Part shown: piece after piece, positions 1 to 12,025 of the stretch
Layout of the letters: the number at the start of each line of letters is the position of its first letter
Numbering within the stretch: position 1 is the stretch's first letter
Origin: Paramecium sonneborni
Lineage: Eukaryota; Ciliophora; Oligohymenophorea; Peniculida; Parameciidae
Direction of reading: 5' to 3'
Length of the DNA stretch: 64,000 nucleotides
Assembly: GCA_905182985.1 (NCBI GenBank)
Contig: CAJJDN010000036.1
Coordinates: 122,117-186,116 of the forward strand
Translations under genes and position numbers: made by a program
The notes under the pieces: model-generated
What the model was told of the DNA's origin: nothing
Seen by the model: only the letters and a program-made list of their open reading frames with translations
Database searches by the model: none

Positions 1-610
1 ATATTTTATACCATAACCTTCATATTTTCCTTTCTTCCATTATCCTTCATACATCTAACCTTATAGTTTCTTACAAATTCTTACCATTTTAATATATTTA
101 AACTCCCCAACCATCTTACTAATCATCTTCTAAATTTCCTCTATATGAAGAACCTACTTTCTATTTAAATCTTACCATCATCTAAAATTGTTATTTCTGT
201 TTCTTTATATTTACTATATATTTCTTTTTCAATTTACTATTTCATTCTTGATTAATCAAATTTTGGCAGATCTATCTCCATTCCTGTTAACATAAATTAA
301 TTTTTTTCCCAATAACCTTCGTATATTTATCCATCATTTGTTGTGTATTTTCCATAACCATCCATTTAGTTATTGTTCCAATATCCTTCATATATATCCC
401 CTAATTTTAAATGAGAAAATTATACCATTAGGAAATATAGCTTTTCCAAACCCATTAAAAGCTTGATTGTCTTACGATTATCCTTAATACAAAATATCTA
501 GGCATATATTTTATTTAAATACTATTTTCAAGAATTCTATACTATTATTCAATTGAGGTTATTTCTGTAAAATTTGTGAAACTTTTAGTATCATTTACAA
601 TTAGAGCCAT
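1..610 (-). CDS. MORN-repeat protein, C-terminus cut by window edge
   Basis: Minus-strand gene starting at ATG 610 and running off the left edge. Reading TAA/TAG as Gln and removing four introns (498-522, 401-425, 154-175, 60-84; 25, 25, 22 and 25 nt, all GT..AG) gives a continuous protein. It has a ~40-residue N-terminal leader followed by MORN repeats, e.g. DIYEGYW, DGYGKYTTNDGQIYEGYW, DGWGVQIYQNGQMYEGQW and KKGKYEGYG. MORN repeats usually tether proteins to membranes or the cytoskeleton and are very abundant in ciliates; no enzymatic domain is seen. Each splice restores the repeat register exactly, which supports the intron calls. The stop codon is outside the window. Confidence 0.85.
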
Positions 611-959
611 TATTTTATATTATTATTATAACACAAAGAAAAATGTATTTTTCAAATTTATATAATCAATCTTATTAACTTGCAAATGTTAGGATTAACA
701 TTGATTAATTTCTTCTAATACTTCTAATATTGAATAATCAATTTAAATAAAAAAAACCTTCTTCTGCTTACTCATAAAAAATATTCTTATTTATAAAATT
801 AATTATATAATTTAAAACGATTTCTAAATGCAAGTTATTTTAGGATAAAGGATATTTAACATGCCTTCTCTATTAAAAATAACTTATGCAGAAGTTTTTA
901 TTTTTAATTCATTAAATTCTAAGTAAGAGGGCTACATTTTATAAATTTAATTGTCAATC
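611..959. other. AT-rich stretch, no gene seen
   Basis: No frame gives a recognisable protein. It lies upstream of the MORN gene (minus) and of the decayed kinase (plus). Confidence 0.5.
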
Positions 960-1370
960 TACATAAAGTTAGCTCGAGATAAATAAATCAATGAAGATTT
1001 TAACTTTTAAATTAAAATGGATTAAAAAAAAAAGGGAGTTTAAATAGAAGAATTTAATAAGACTTTAGAAACATTCTCATGCTATTGTTTAATTTGAATT
1101 TTTTGAAGATGAGATATGTTTGATTTTAAAATATGCAGATTTCAAAGCAATTTTAATATTATAGAAGGGATCCTTGTTTCCTTATTTAACGAAAGCAAGA
1201 TTTCAAATGCATTTGTTTATTTTTTATAAACTTGTTCGGGTATAGATTACCTTCATAAAAATAAAGTATTCATAGAGATTTAAACACAGAAATTCTATTA
1301 TTTGAAAGAGATGAGGAAATATAAAAAATCTATAACTCTGGATAGTCAGCTGAAATCATTATCGTATGAT
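960..1370 (+). pseudogene. decayed protein kinase fragment
   Basis: Pieces of a Ser/Thr kinase domain appear in order but in different frames: an N-lobe piece with LARDKQ (about 970-1000), then HSHAIVQFEFFEDEICLILKYA (1075-1138), KGSLFPYL, then ISNAFVYFLQTCSGIDYLHK (about 1197-1262), and HRDLNTEILLFERDEEI (about 1270-1320). Joining them needs at least two single-base frameshifts: one before the ISNAF segment, and one inside the catalytic loop, between DYLHKNKVF and HRDLNTE. Between KYA and KGSLF lies what looks like a former microintron ending in TATAG whose GT donor is gone. The activation loop and C-lobe are not recognisable. I read it as a pseudogene; sequence error is less likely because several lesions are independent. 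Confidence 0.7.
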
Positions 1371-1887
1371 AGTTAAGTATGCAAATTAAGCAATTATAAA
1401 AATTTTCTAATTCCATCTGACGCTTACTTGCTGTATGAATTGTAATAATAAATTGAGCAAAATGCTTTTATTGTTGTTGAGTAGCATTAAAAGCAAATGT
1501 CAAATAATTTGAATAATATAGTATTAATTGAAGTTAAAAGTAAATACTGATGGAAATTGAATCTGAGTATAACAACTTAAGACTTGATATAAATTTGTTT
1601 ACTAATACTTCATTAACAAAGCTTTCAGGATCAAATATTAATAAATAATGAATCTCTATTGCTTTCTCTATGTATTCAGATAAATGTAACCTCTTATTCA
1701 AAATAGGATTACTAGAAGATTAAATTATTCTATAAAAAAAGAATTAGGTTTCTTTGAAACTTTATTTTAAAATTAAAGTTGCACTTGATTTATAGATTGT
1801 ATTTTTGTTAATTTATTTGTTTCAATTTATTTACTTTAACTATTAGAATTTTATATATTTAATATTGAATTTATTGGAAATTTCTTC

Positions 1888-2304
1888 ATGATAGATTCAG
1901 ACACAATCACTCTTGATTAAATTTATGGGTGTCATTTCAAAAAAGTACCATTGCTTTATGGGGAAATGGAAGGAACTAATCCATTTCCAATAAATGAGGC
2001 TGATGAAGATTTAGATTCTGATAAATAACCTGAATAGACAAAGCAAATTTCACCAACTTAATAAAAAGCATAATTAAAACCATTAATAAAAACAAGGAGG
2101 AGATAATAAACTGTTCATAAATCACCTATGAATATGAGTTAATTTGAGAGGCATATTGGATTTCGAAATTCTTTTTATAAGAATAATAATAAAATCAATT
2201 TAGCATCTAGGTAAAGGGCCGAGGAAGTAAAAAATTAAGAAATTGGAATGTTTACTAAATATGTTTAAAGGTTTTAGCTTCAAAAATTATAAATTTGGAA
2301 TTGA
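1888..2304 (+). CDS. small uncharacterised ORF (138 aa)
   Basis: Open frame from ATG 1888 (MIDSDTITLDQIYGCHFKKV) to TGA 2302-2304, without introns. The product is hydrophilic, with an acidic patch (EADEDLDSDK) followed by a basic Gln-rich tail. It follows the decayed kinase on the same strand and could be that gene's surviving C-terminal tail rather than an independent gene. No family recognised. The second copy at 3264-3680 is the assembly duplicate. Confidence 0.4.
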
Positions 2305-2512
2305 ATTAATCGTAGATTAATAATTTGAATCGACATCTAATTTTTGCTATTTATTATTTAATATTAATTTCTAAATTTTTATACCAATTAAAAATTTTAA
2401 TAATATTGATTATGAATTTTTATCAAACTCATACAGCATATATTATCAGAAATTATTTGAATTATAAAATGATCAATTATTGTAGAATCTTATAAAATTA
2501 AAAATAAAAATA

Positions 2513-2743
2513 ATGGATGATGAAATATACATAAAATAGCCTTTGAATGATGAATAGAATGATCAATCAGAAAAGTTTAAGAAAATATTTTTATTTTATT
2601 AGATAATCCTAATTTGTATAAAATGATGAATCAATAGAACATTTAGTAAATTCCTTAATCTAAAATTAATAACCTAATGAGGATGATTAACTTAAGTAAT
2701 AAATTGTTAAAAAGAGGATTAATGATTAAAGGTAATTCATGAA
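2513..2743 (+). CDS. Myb-like gene, truncated assembly copy
   Basis: Same sequence as the start of the gene at 3889-4346, broken by the N at 2744 within its second intron. Not a separate gene. Confidence 0.8.
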
Positions 2744-3263
2744 NTTAGTTAAGTATGCAAATTAAGCAATTATAAAAATTTTCTAATTCCATCTGACGCT
2801 TACTTGCTGTATGAATTGTAATAATAAATTGAGCAAAATGCTTTTATTGTTGTTGAGTAGCATTAAAAGCAAATGTCAAATAATTTGAATAATATAGTAT
2901 TAATTGAAGTTAAAAGTAAATACTGATGGAAATTGAATCTGAGTATAACAACTTAAGACTTGATATAAATTTGTTTACTAATACTTCATTAACAAAGCTT
3001 TCAGGATCAAATATTAATAAATAATGAATCTCTATTGCTTTCTCTATGTATTCAGATAAATGTAACCTCTTATTCAAAATAGGATTACTAGAAGATTAAA
3101 TTATTCTATAAAAAAAGAATTAGGTTTCTTTGAAACTTTATTTTAAAATTAAAGTTGCACTTGATTTATAGATTGTATTTTTGTTAATTTATTTGTTTCA
3201 ATTTATTTACTTTAACTATTAGAATTTTATATATTTAATATTGAATTTATTGGAAATTTCTTC

Positions 3264-3680
3264 ATGATAGATTCAGACACAATCACTCTTGATTAAATTT
3301 ATGGGTGTCATTTCAAAAAAGTACCATTGCTTTATGGGGAAATGGAAGGAACTAATCCATTTCCAATAAATGAGGCTGATGAAGATTTAGATTCTGATAA
3401 ATAACCTGAATAGACAAAGCAAATTTCACCAACTTAATAAAAAGCATAATTAAAACCATTAATAAAAACAAGGAGGAGATAATAAACTGTTCATAAATCA
3501 CCTATGAATATGAGTTAATTTGAGAGGCATATTGGATTTCGAAATTCTTTTTATAAGAATAATAATAAAATCAATTTAGCATCTAGGTAAAGGGCCGAGG
3601 AAGTAAAAAATTAAGAAATTGGAATGTTTACTAAATATGTTTAAAGGTTTTAGCTTCAAAAATTATAAATTTGGAATTGA
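3264..3680 (+). CDS. assembly copy of the 138-aa ORF
   Basis: Identical to 1888-2304 at offset 1376; inside duplication 1. Confidence 0.4.
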
Positions 3681-3888
3681 ATTAATCGTAGATTAATAAT
3701 TTGAATCGACATCTAATTTTTGCTATTTATTATTTAATATTAATTTCTAAATTTTTATACCAATTAAAAATTTTAATAATATTGATTATGAATTTTTATC
3801 AAACTCATACAGCATATATTATCAGAAATTATTTGAATTATAAAATGATCAATTATTGTAGAATCTTATAAAATTAAAAATAAAAATA

Positions 3889-4346
3889 ATGGATGATGAA
3901 ATATACATAAAATAGCCTTTGAATGATGAATAGAATGATCAATCAGAAAAGTTTAAGAAAATATTTTTATTTTATTAGATAATCCTAATTTGTATAAAAT
4001 GATGAATCAATAGAACATTTAGTAAATTCCTTAATCTAAAATTAATAACCTAATGAGGATGATTAACTTAAGTAATAAATTGTTAAAAAGAGGATTAATG
4101 ATTAAAGGTAATTCATGAACTGTATAAATAATGCATTTTAGATTCACTTTCTAAGAGGATAAACGAATCTTAGAGTTAGTTCAATAGGTGGGACCAAATT
4201 TTAATAAGATAGTGAAATCATTTCCTGGGAAAACAATGAACATGATAAAAAATAGATATTATAAAAGATTGCGCTACATTAAAGAAGATCTTCAAAAAGA
4301 TTAAGAATAAATCAAGAAACAATCGAAACATAAAAAATATAATTGA
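3889..4346 (+). CDS. Myb/SANT-like DNA-binding protein (131 aa)
   Basis: ATG 3889 to TGA 4344-4346 with two introns (3951-3978, 28 nt; 4108-4141, 34 nt), giving 132 codons including the stop. The N-terminal half is acidic and Gln-rich. The C-terminal half has one SANT/Myb-type repeat: RFTFQEDKRILELVQQVG, PNFNKIVKSFPGKT, MIKNRYYKRLRYI, with the ...NKI...F.GKT...KNRYY.RLR pattern of Myb helices 2-3, though the usual first Trp is Phe. Probably a nuclear DNA-binding or chromatin protein; target unknown. Ends in a short basic tail. Confidence 0.8.
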
Positions 4347-4751
4347 ATTTTTATCTTTTTATAGGCTAATCTAGCCATTTTAATATTGCCATTTAATTAC
4401 TTTAATAATAAATTTATATTGTTATGTTTCTAAATTTCTCTAAATAAAAATAAAACTACATCAAATGTTAAAATAGATATTTGATTTAAGTTATTAAGAA
4501 GAAATAATACAATTTGAGTTAAACTGAAGCTAATTTTTTATAAGGATGAGAATTTAATTGTATTAATTTTGTTTTTAAAAATATGCAATAATTTTATTTG
4601 AAATTAATTTATATAATTGTTAAGAGTTTTGGTAAAGAAATAAGATGTAAATATAAAAATGGGAGAAAGGATGTTAAATAAGATAAAAAATAATATGTGA
4701 AAACATAAATATATAAAATTTGTTTTGATTAGCAAAAATAATTAAATTTAT
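4347..4751. other. intergenic, no gene seen
   Basis: AT-rich, with no convincing coding frame; contains the upstream region of the cyclase gene. Confidence 0.5.
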
Positions 4752-7531
4752 ATGACAGATTAAAATTAATAAAGTCATAATAATATAGAAGATTAATAAG
4801 AAGGATCAGAACAATGTAGTGATGAAGAATTAGATGTTTTTCATTATTAGGAAGAAAAGTAGTGATTTATGAATGAATATTAGAGAGAAATATCCGATGT
4901 TGGTAAGGTTATTAGAGAATGTGTTAAGCTAAGTGTTAGTAAATTTATTAACAATTTATGCATTATATGGGGATGATATAAGAATAATATGTTTTGATAA
5001 AAGAGCAGATAGTGCTTTTGATGGGATAACAATATTTTGCATAGTAAATAAAAAATAATGAATTGATAGATAATATTTTCTACTGAAATAGTAATAACAT
5101 CGATAGTAAGATAGGAGTACTTGAATTCATTTTTTTTTTGGCTTGATATAATATCTACAATTTCACAGATCTTAGATATAACGTTATTTAATATAGCAGT
5201 AGGTTTAGAGTAATAAATTTATTAAGCAATAGAGGTTCAGTATCAGCAAAATAAGGATCAGACTTAAAATAGGCAAATAAAGCATCAAAAACAAGTTCTA
5301 AAGCAATAAGAGTAGTGAGATTAGTAAGATTAATAAGGATAGTAAAATTATATAAAGCTGTTAATTATTAAAGAGAATTAAGTTTAAAAAGAAGTAAAAC
5401 AAAGTTGAATACAATAACCCTTATGAAGAATCCTAATTAAAGTTAGATTTATCCTTAAAATGAAGATAGAAATGAACCATTATAATAAGGATTGAGAGAG
5501 ATTCCTCATTTTCCATCAATGAAAGAACATCCCATGTAATAGAAAGATTAAATGAATAATTGGACAAGTGTGATTGATAATTATGATTAAGGAAATAGTA
5601 ATGAACATCGTCATAGTTATAATCAAATTTTACCTGAGAGTCATTATATCTAATAGTTACAATAGAATGAGGAAGTAGAAAGAAAGATAGAGGAAATAGA
5701 AGATAATGAATATAAATAAAAGAAAGAATCTAGAGTAAGCTAAAGATTATCAGATTCTACAACAAAGAAAGTAACTTTGTTAGTAATATTGCTGTTGCTT
5801 ATAATGCCTTTATTTAGTTCAGATTATTATTTTGAATAATCATAAAGTTTAGAGTATGCAGCATAATATTTTAAAGTTGTTGCTGAAAATGCAAATACAA
5901 GATTATCAGAAATAAATGAAACTTTGAATTTTGTAATAGACCAACATAATTAATTTGATACACCAGTAGGATTCATAAGAAATCCATTTATTGAAATAGA
6001 AGATTATGAAAGAGAGGATTATTAATATTTAAGAGAAAGTGCAAAAAGTTATTATTTTAAAAATGTGGATCCAATATTAGTAGGATTGGAATACATAGGA
6101 GATTCGATTATTTTATTTGTATCTGATAATTCATAGATAGAGAGATTAAATTCTATAATAAATATAATAAATACATTATTTGTGAGTTGTGTATTATTAT
6201 TTGGTGCATTAGCATTTGCAAAAGATGCAAAAAATGTAGCTTTGGCACCAATAGAGAGAATGATTACTAAAGTAAATATTATAGCAAAGAATCCTTAAGA
6301 AGCAAAAGAAATGAAATTAGAAGTAGAATCATAATAAAGAGAAACAATAAAGATTGAAAATGCAATAATAAAGATAGGAGCATTATTGGCATTAGGATTT
6401 GGTGATGCAGGATCAGCAATTATAGGAACTAATATGGCATCTTCAGGAGATGTAAATCCTATGTTACCAGGTAAAAAGAAATGGGCTATTTATGGATTCT
6501 GTGATATTAGAAACTTTACTGATGCAACTGAAGTTTTATAAAAAGATGTTATGGTATTTGTAAATAGTATAGCTGAAATTGTACATATAATGGTTAATAG
6601 ATATTAAGGATCTGCTAATAAAAATATAGGAGATGCCTTTTTATTAGTATGGAAGATATCTGATCATTCATGGTATGAAGAAAATGGTAAAATTAAATGG
6701 TAAAAATATTCATTTTCATTTTAGGAAAAACTATGAATAAATTAATATCAAAGCTGATTGCTCCTTATTTTCTTTTATGAAAATCTATGCTAAAATTAAT
6801 AGAGAACCAAAAATTTTAGATTATCGTAATGATAAAAGACTTACTTAAAGACTCCCTGGGTATAAAGTTAAAATGGGTTTTGGATTACATATTGGTTGGG
6901 GTATAGAAGGAGCCATAGGTTCAGAATTTAAAATTGATGCTTCCTATCTTAGTCCCAATGTCAATATGGCATCCAGATTAGAAGCTGCAACCAAATAATA
7001 TGGGGTTTCTATTCTTATATCTAGTGATCTCTTTAATCTATTCTCACCAGATATTAAAAAATATTTAAGATAAATTGATATGGTAACTGTTAAAGGAAGT
7101 GTTAGACCTATTGGACTATACACTATAGACATCGATGCTGATCATATACCTCCTAGTAAAGAAGACTATAATTAACATGAAAAACTAGAAGTCATGGATT
7201 AAAAAAGATAAATTTTTATCAATTAAATTGAAGCAGGAGAATTCAAATCAGATATTCATTTAAATAGAAATAAAGATCTCATATTAATCATGAAAAATTT
7301 TAATTCGGAATTTTAAGTATTCATATATATCTTTATATTAAGGCATAATTTAGTTAAGGATTTTAGGGATATTTATTAGGAAATTGGAAAGAAGCTCAAA
7401 TGTGGTTTGAAAAAGCAAAATTATTAAAATCTAATGATGGACCAATTTCAACTTTAACAGCTGTCATGAATGAATATAATTTTAAAGCTCCAAATACTTG
7501 GAAAGGATTTAGAGAGCTGACTGAAAAATGA
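4752..7531 (+). CDS. S4-type membrane domain fused to class III adenylyl/guanylyl cyclase (883 aa)
   Basis: Six exons; introns 4859-4883, 5044-5069, 5183-5208, 6700-6724 and 7317-7342 (25-26 nt) leave 884 codons. Order: acidic N-terminus; hydrophobic segments including FFFWLDIISTISQILDI; an S4-like helix at about 156-175 with Arg/Lys every third residue (RVVRLVRLIRIVKLYK); a long Gln/Glu linker; a TM segment at about 313-332; an extracytosolic loop of about 110 residues; a second TM at about 441-465; then the catalytic domain at about 549-760. Catalytic landmarks are GFCDIRNFT and KNIGDAFLLVW (metal Asp residues), then FKIDASYLSPNVNMASRLE (substrate and transition-state Asn/Arg). Cyclases coupled to ion-channel-like membrane domains are known in Paramecium, Tetrahymena and Plasmodium; here I see no GYGD pore, so this may sense voltage or a ligand rather than conduct. 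The Lys/Asp pattern favours ATP, not proven. Confidence 0.9.
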
Positions 7532-7672
7532 TTCATATTTTTCTTTTTTTTTTATTTAATTAATCTAATTAAGTAAGTTTTTAATCTAATCATAGAATTG
7601 CTTTCTATAATATTATTTCATTATTTTAAATGGCTATATAGAATTTAATTATTTACAGACAAAAATATATTT

Positions 7673-8978
7673 ATGAAGCTTTTCTGTTTTTTTCTTCTCG
7701 TTTGTATCTAAACTTTTGATTTGCATTATGCATCTGATTCAAAAGCTCTTTGTTTGGATGGATCACCAGCTGTATTATTCATATGATTATTTTAGTCATA
7801 TTATAAAGCTTAAGGATATGAATCTGGAGCTAAGAATTACATACTACATTTTTAAGGAGGAGCGTAATTATATATTATTAATTATTTTAGAAGAATTACT
7901 GGAATAACTTAAAATGAACTTATTTATTAAGCATATATGAGGTTCATATAGTAATTATATATAGATCCAAAACAAAACTAGGAAGTTCAGAGAATCTCAG
8001 TAAATAAGCAGATTTTGAAGGCATGTTCTCAAGAAATTAGAAAAAGAATCCATATTATTATAATTGGAACTTAATTCACTTGAACTATTGTGATGGGTCA
8101 TGTAAAATTCATTCTATACTTTAGTACACTAAGGTTATAAATCAGAACCAGTTTCTTTTATGGGAACATCCTTGTATTTTAGAGGTGACGCAATCGTTAA
8201 ATCATTTTTATCAGATTTATATATGGAGCTGTCGTAGGCTAATATTGTAGTTATATCTGGTTGTTCTGCTGGTGGAAATGCAGCTTATTTTTGGATTGAA
8301 TATATAAAAGCATTATTACCTTTAAAGGTAACTGTTTATGGAGTACCAGACTCAGGAATGCCATTAGATTTGGTTGCTATTGATGGAACAGATTATCAAA
8401 AAGAATCTCTTATATAATTAATTGATTTTGTAAATGAAGAAGTAACTCATCCTAATAAAGAATGTGTTCATAAATTTTCAAAAGAAAAATGGAAATGTTA
8501 CTATGTTCAATATTTACTTGAATTTATTGAAACTCCTCTATTTATTGTTCAATCTTTATATGATTATTATAGTCTCACTTACAGATTTAAAGTAGATTGT
8601 GCATTGGACTATTCATTAAACAATTGTTCTTAAGAAGAATTAAATTTTGCATAAAATTTATACAAATAAAATTATGAAATCTTAACTAAAAGAAAATAAG
8701 ATCATCCTGAAACTGGTGCATTTGCACCAAGTTGTTTAGAACACTGTTTTTTATTAAATGATTACTATGATTCTGAAAATTGGGAAGTTCCAGGAGAATC
8801 AGGAAATACAATTCAAGTTGCATTAAATAATTGGTTAAATTCTAAATCAAATCCTGAAAATAATTTTTATGTTGATGATGTTTAATGGCCAGGTAATAAA
8901 AAATGTTCAAATAGTGACATCAATAATTATTCCACAATATTCAATTTGATTATCCTTATTATATTATAAATTATTTGA
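7673..8978 (+). CDS. pectinacetylesterase/Notum-family secreted hydrolase (402 aa)
   Basis: ATG 7673 to TGA 8976-8978; introns 7772-7795, 7864-7890, 7942-7964 and 8102-8124 leave 403 codons. The start gives a signal peptide (MKLFCFFLLVCIQ). Family marks in order: LHFQGGA, RSKTKLGSS, NPYYYNWNLIHLNYCDGS, then the nucleophile elbow GCSAGGNAAYFW, an Asp region near SLYDYYSL, and the catalytic His in CLEHCF, with many Cys. The C-terminus is hydrophobic (IFNLIILIILQII), possibly a GPI-attachment signal. The family removes acetyl or acyl esters from polysaccharides, or palmitoleate from Wnt; the substrate here is unknown, perhaps food or surface glycans. The 27-nt intron has no TGA, so retaining it would insert nine residues into the oxyanion-hole region. 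Confidence 0.88.
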
Positions 8979-9051
8979 ACATTTTATTAAAATACTTAAA
9001 TTAAAAGCAAATATCTAAATAATCTGAGTGAAGTAACAGAAGCNTATATTT

Positions 9052-10357
9052 ATGAAGCTTTTCTGTTTTTTTCTTCTCGTTTGTATCTAAACTTTTGATT
9101 TGCATTATGCATCTGATTCAAAAGCTCTTTGTTTGGATGGATCACCAGCTGTATTATTCATATGATTATTTTAGTCATATTATAAAGCTTAAGGATATGA
9201 ATCTGGAGCTAAGAATTACATACTACATTTTTAAGGAGGAGCGTAATTATATATTATTAATTATTTTAGAAGAATTACTGGAATAACTTAAAATGAACTT
9301 ATTTATTAAGCATATATGAGGTTCATATAGTAATTATATATAGATCCAAAACAAAACTAGGAAGTTCAGAGAATCTCAGTAAATAAGCAGATTTTGAAGG
9401 CATGTTCTCAAGAAATTAGAAAAAGAATCCATATTATTATAATTGGAACTTAATTCACTTGAACTATTGTGATGGGTCATGTAAAATTCATTCTATACTT
9501 TAGTACACTAAGGTTATAAATCAGAACCAGTTTCTTTTATGGGAACATCCTTGTATTTTAGAGGTGACGCAATCGTTAAATCATTTTTATCAGATTTATA
9601 TATGGAGCTGTCGTAGGCTAATATTGTAGTTATATCTGGTTGTTCTGCTGGTGGAAATGCAGCTTATTTTTGGATTGAATATATAAAAGCATTATTACCT
9701 TTAAAGGTAACTGTTTATGGAGTACCAGACTCAGGAATGCCATTAGATTTGGTTGCTATTGATGGAACAGATTATCAAAAAGAATCTCTTATATAATTAA
9801 TTGATTTTGTAAATGAAGAAGTAACTCATCCTAATAAAGAATGTGTTCATAAATTTTCAAAAGAAAAATGGAAATGTTACTATGTTCAATATTTACTTGA
9901 ATTTATTGAAACTCCTCTATTTATTGTTCAATCTTTATATGATTATTATAGTCTCACTTACAGATTTAAAGTAGATTGTGCATTGGACTATTCATTAAAC
10001 AATTGTTCTTAAGAAGAATTAAATTTTGCATAAAATTTATACAAATAAAATTATGAAATCTTAACTAAAAGAAAATAAGATCATCCTGAAACTGGTGCAT
10101 TTGCACCAAGTTGTTTAGAACACTGTTTTTTATTAAATGATTACTATGATTCTGAAAATTGGGAAGTTCCAGGAGAATCAGGAAATACAATTCAAGTTGC
10201 ATTAAATAATTGGTTAAATTCTAAATCAAATCCTGAAAATAATTTTTATGTTGATGATGTTTAATGGCCAGGTAATAAAAAATGTTCAAATAGTGACATC
10301 AATAATTATTCCACAATATTCAATTTGATTATCCTTATTATATTATAAATTATTTGA
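9052..10357 (+). CDS. assembly copy of the pectinacetylesterase gene
   Basis: Same gene as 7673-8978, shifted by 1379 bp; count it once. Confidence 0.8.
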
Positions 10358-10439
10358 ACATTTTATTAAAATACTTAAATTAAAAGCAAATATCTAAATA
10401 ATCTGAGTGAAGTAACAGAAGCCAAGAAGAAATGATTAA

Positions 10440-11241
10440 TAGCTTTAATAATTTTTCCAACTCCTTCACCAAATCAATATCATCCTATTCAAATTTAAGA
10501 AATATAATACGCTGAAATGGAATAATCAAATAAAGTTCTATTTTATCTTTTATAAAATGTAAATAAAACAATAAAAAATTATATTCTTTATTTTCTTGGA
10601 AATGGTGAAGACCTGTATATTATTAATAAAAAGTTTTCTTAGCTAGAGTTCATTCAATACAATGTCAATTTGTGCAGAATATTTACAAGCACACTTTATT
10701 TTAGTTGAATACCCAGGATATGGAGTATATAATACAATTACTACAATTGATTAAATTTAGAAGGATGCTTTAATAGCTAATAATTATGTAAAATAAAAGT
10801 TTTAAGTAAATGATAATTAAATGGAGGCTTTTGGCAACAATTTTTATATGAAGATCAATTGGAACTGGCCCTGCCTTTTATATTGGAGCTCAAAGGAATT
10901 GTGCTGGTTTAATAATATTTTGTGGATATATAACATTATTTAAATTGGTACATCATTTATTACCAATCAAAGCGTAGTATTTTAAAAATGAAAACAATTT
11001 ATATAATGAGGAGAATAGTCAAAAAATTTAATGCAAATGTTTATTTATTCATGGAAGACTTGATACTTTAACTATAGAATAAATAAAAATTAAAGATTTA
11101 TCACAAATAAGTTTACCTGCTCATATCAAAGATGAATCATATTTGTAAATTTAAGAAGAAATGACTCATAACTAATTAAAAATTAAAGATGAATTAAGCG
11201 CTCTACTGTTATCCAGAATTAAATAAGAATAGAAATTTTGA
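10440..11241 (+). pseudogene. decayed ABHD17/FAM108-like alpha/beta hydrolase
   Basis: Plus-strand coding remains of an ABHD17-type serine hydrolase. IIFPTPSPNQYHPIQIQ... leads to YFLGNGEDLYIINKKFSQLE; an intron at about 10648-10677 joins this to YLQAHFILVEYPGYGVYN. After VKQKFQ the frame is lost. The nucleophile elbow is present in another frame as RSIGTGPAFYIGAQ, and the codon where GRSIGTG needs its first Gly is TGA (10849-10851). The frame then runs on through CGYITLFKLVHHLLPI and CLFIHGRLDTLTI to TGA 11239-11241. There is no usable ATG: a TGA precedes the frame. I read it as a pseudogene. Functional relatives depalmitoylate membrane proteins. Confidence 0.7.
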
Positions 11242-11292
11242 TGAAATATCAAATTGATTGAAATTAAACCTTTAAATATAATAATAAAATTA

Positions 11293-12024
11293 TCATAATT
11301 TTTAAAGTTATCTCCACTTAATTGTAATGCGATCTAATATTTTTCTCCAATCATCTCTTTATTGTTTTTCTACCAAAAGTAATTAAAAATCCAAATCTGT
11401 AGTTTTAACAATATTTTTGTGTGTTATTTATTAATCCAACAATAATTCTAAAGCAATTAAACTATCTTATCTAAAGAATAAAATATTTCAATACAATATT
11501 CCCTCAGAAAATTTCTTTTTAAGATCATCTAAAATATCGCCAATTAATTTAATAATTTTAGTAGTAAAATTATCTTCTAATTTATTTCTATCAGAATCAG
11601 ATAATTCAACTTCATATTGAATTTCTTTAAATAACTATTCTTTGCAATTAGAGAAAAATATTTTATAGTATTCTTATTCACTTTTTATGGAGTTTAAGAT
11701 ATTCCACTTAGTTCCCTTCATTAGAATATCTTCTCCTGAATCACAAGTTTCTTCTACCAATTAAACTAATAAATTGCTATATGCTAAAACTAATCTTGAT
11801 AAAATAACTATGCATTCTTCAAATGATTAATCTCTTCTAAATAACAATTTCAATTATTCTAATTTTTAATATAATTCTAAATTAACAAAATGTCGAAATG
11901 CTATATTTTATTTCATTTATTGTAAAAACAATAATTACTTAACTAATTGATCCCCTGACATTTTTTATTGTTATTTTTACATCCAACTTAAATTTTAATC
12001 ATTGTAAAGTTTTTACAAAGTTGG
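11293..12024 (-). CDS. kinase 3' part, truncated assembly copy
   Basis: Duplicate of the C-terminal part of the kinase at 12584-14204, cut by the N at 12025. Confidence 0.8.
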
Positions 12025-12025
12025 N

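Larger units (their letters stand above)
1370..4119. repeat. direct duplication 1 around single N (2744)
   Basis: Bases 1370-2743 (1374 bp) recur at 2746-4119 with offset 1376 and no difference seen at the places compared; the copies are separated by a lone N. The first copy breaks inside an intron of the Myb-like gene and the second continues it. This is the signature of overlapping contig ends joined without merging, so only one copy probably exists in the cell. Confidence 0.85.
7666..10422. repeat. direct duplication 2 around single N (9044)
   Basis: Bases 7666-9043 (1378 bp) recur at 9045-10422, offset 1379, with no mismatch seen. The whole esterase gene lies inside and so appears twice. 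Probably an assembly overlap, as for the other four duplications with a lone N. Confidence 0.85.

Noticed and set aside
1370..4119. Recent tandem gene duplication or ciliate DNA-rearrangement product
   Set aside because: Five independent cases, each with one N at the joint and breaks ignoring gene structure, fit assembly overlap much better.
4752..5400. K+ channel pore in the cyclase N-terminus
   Set aside because: An S4-like helix is present but no filter sequence of GYGD type was found.
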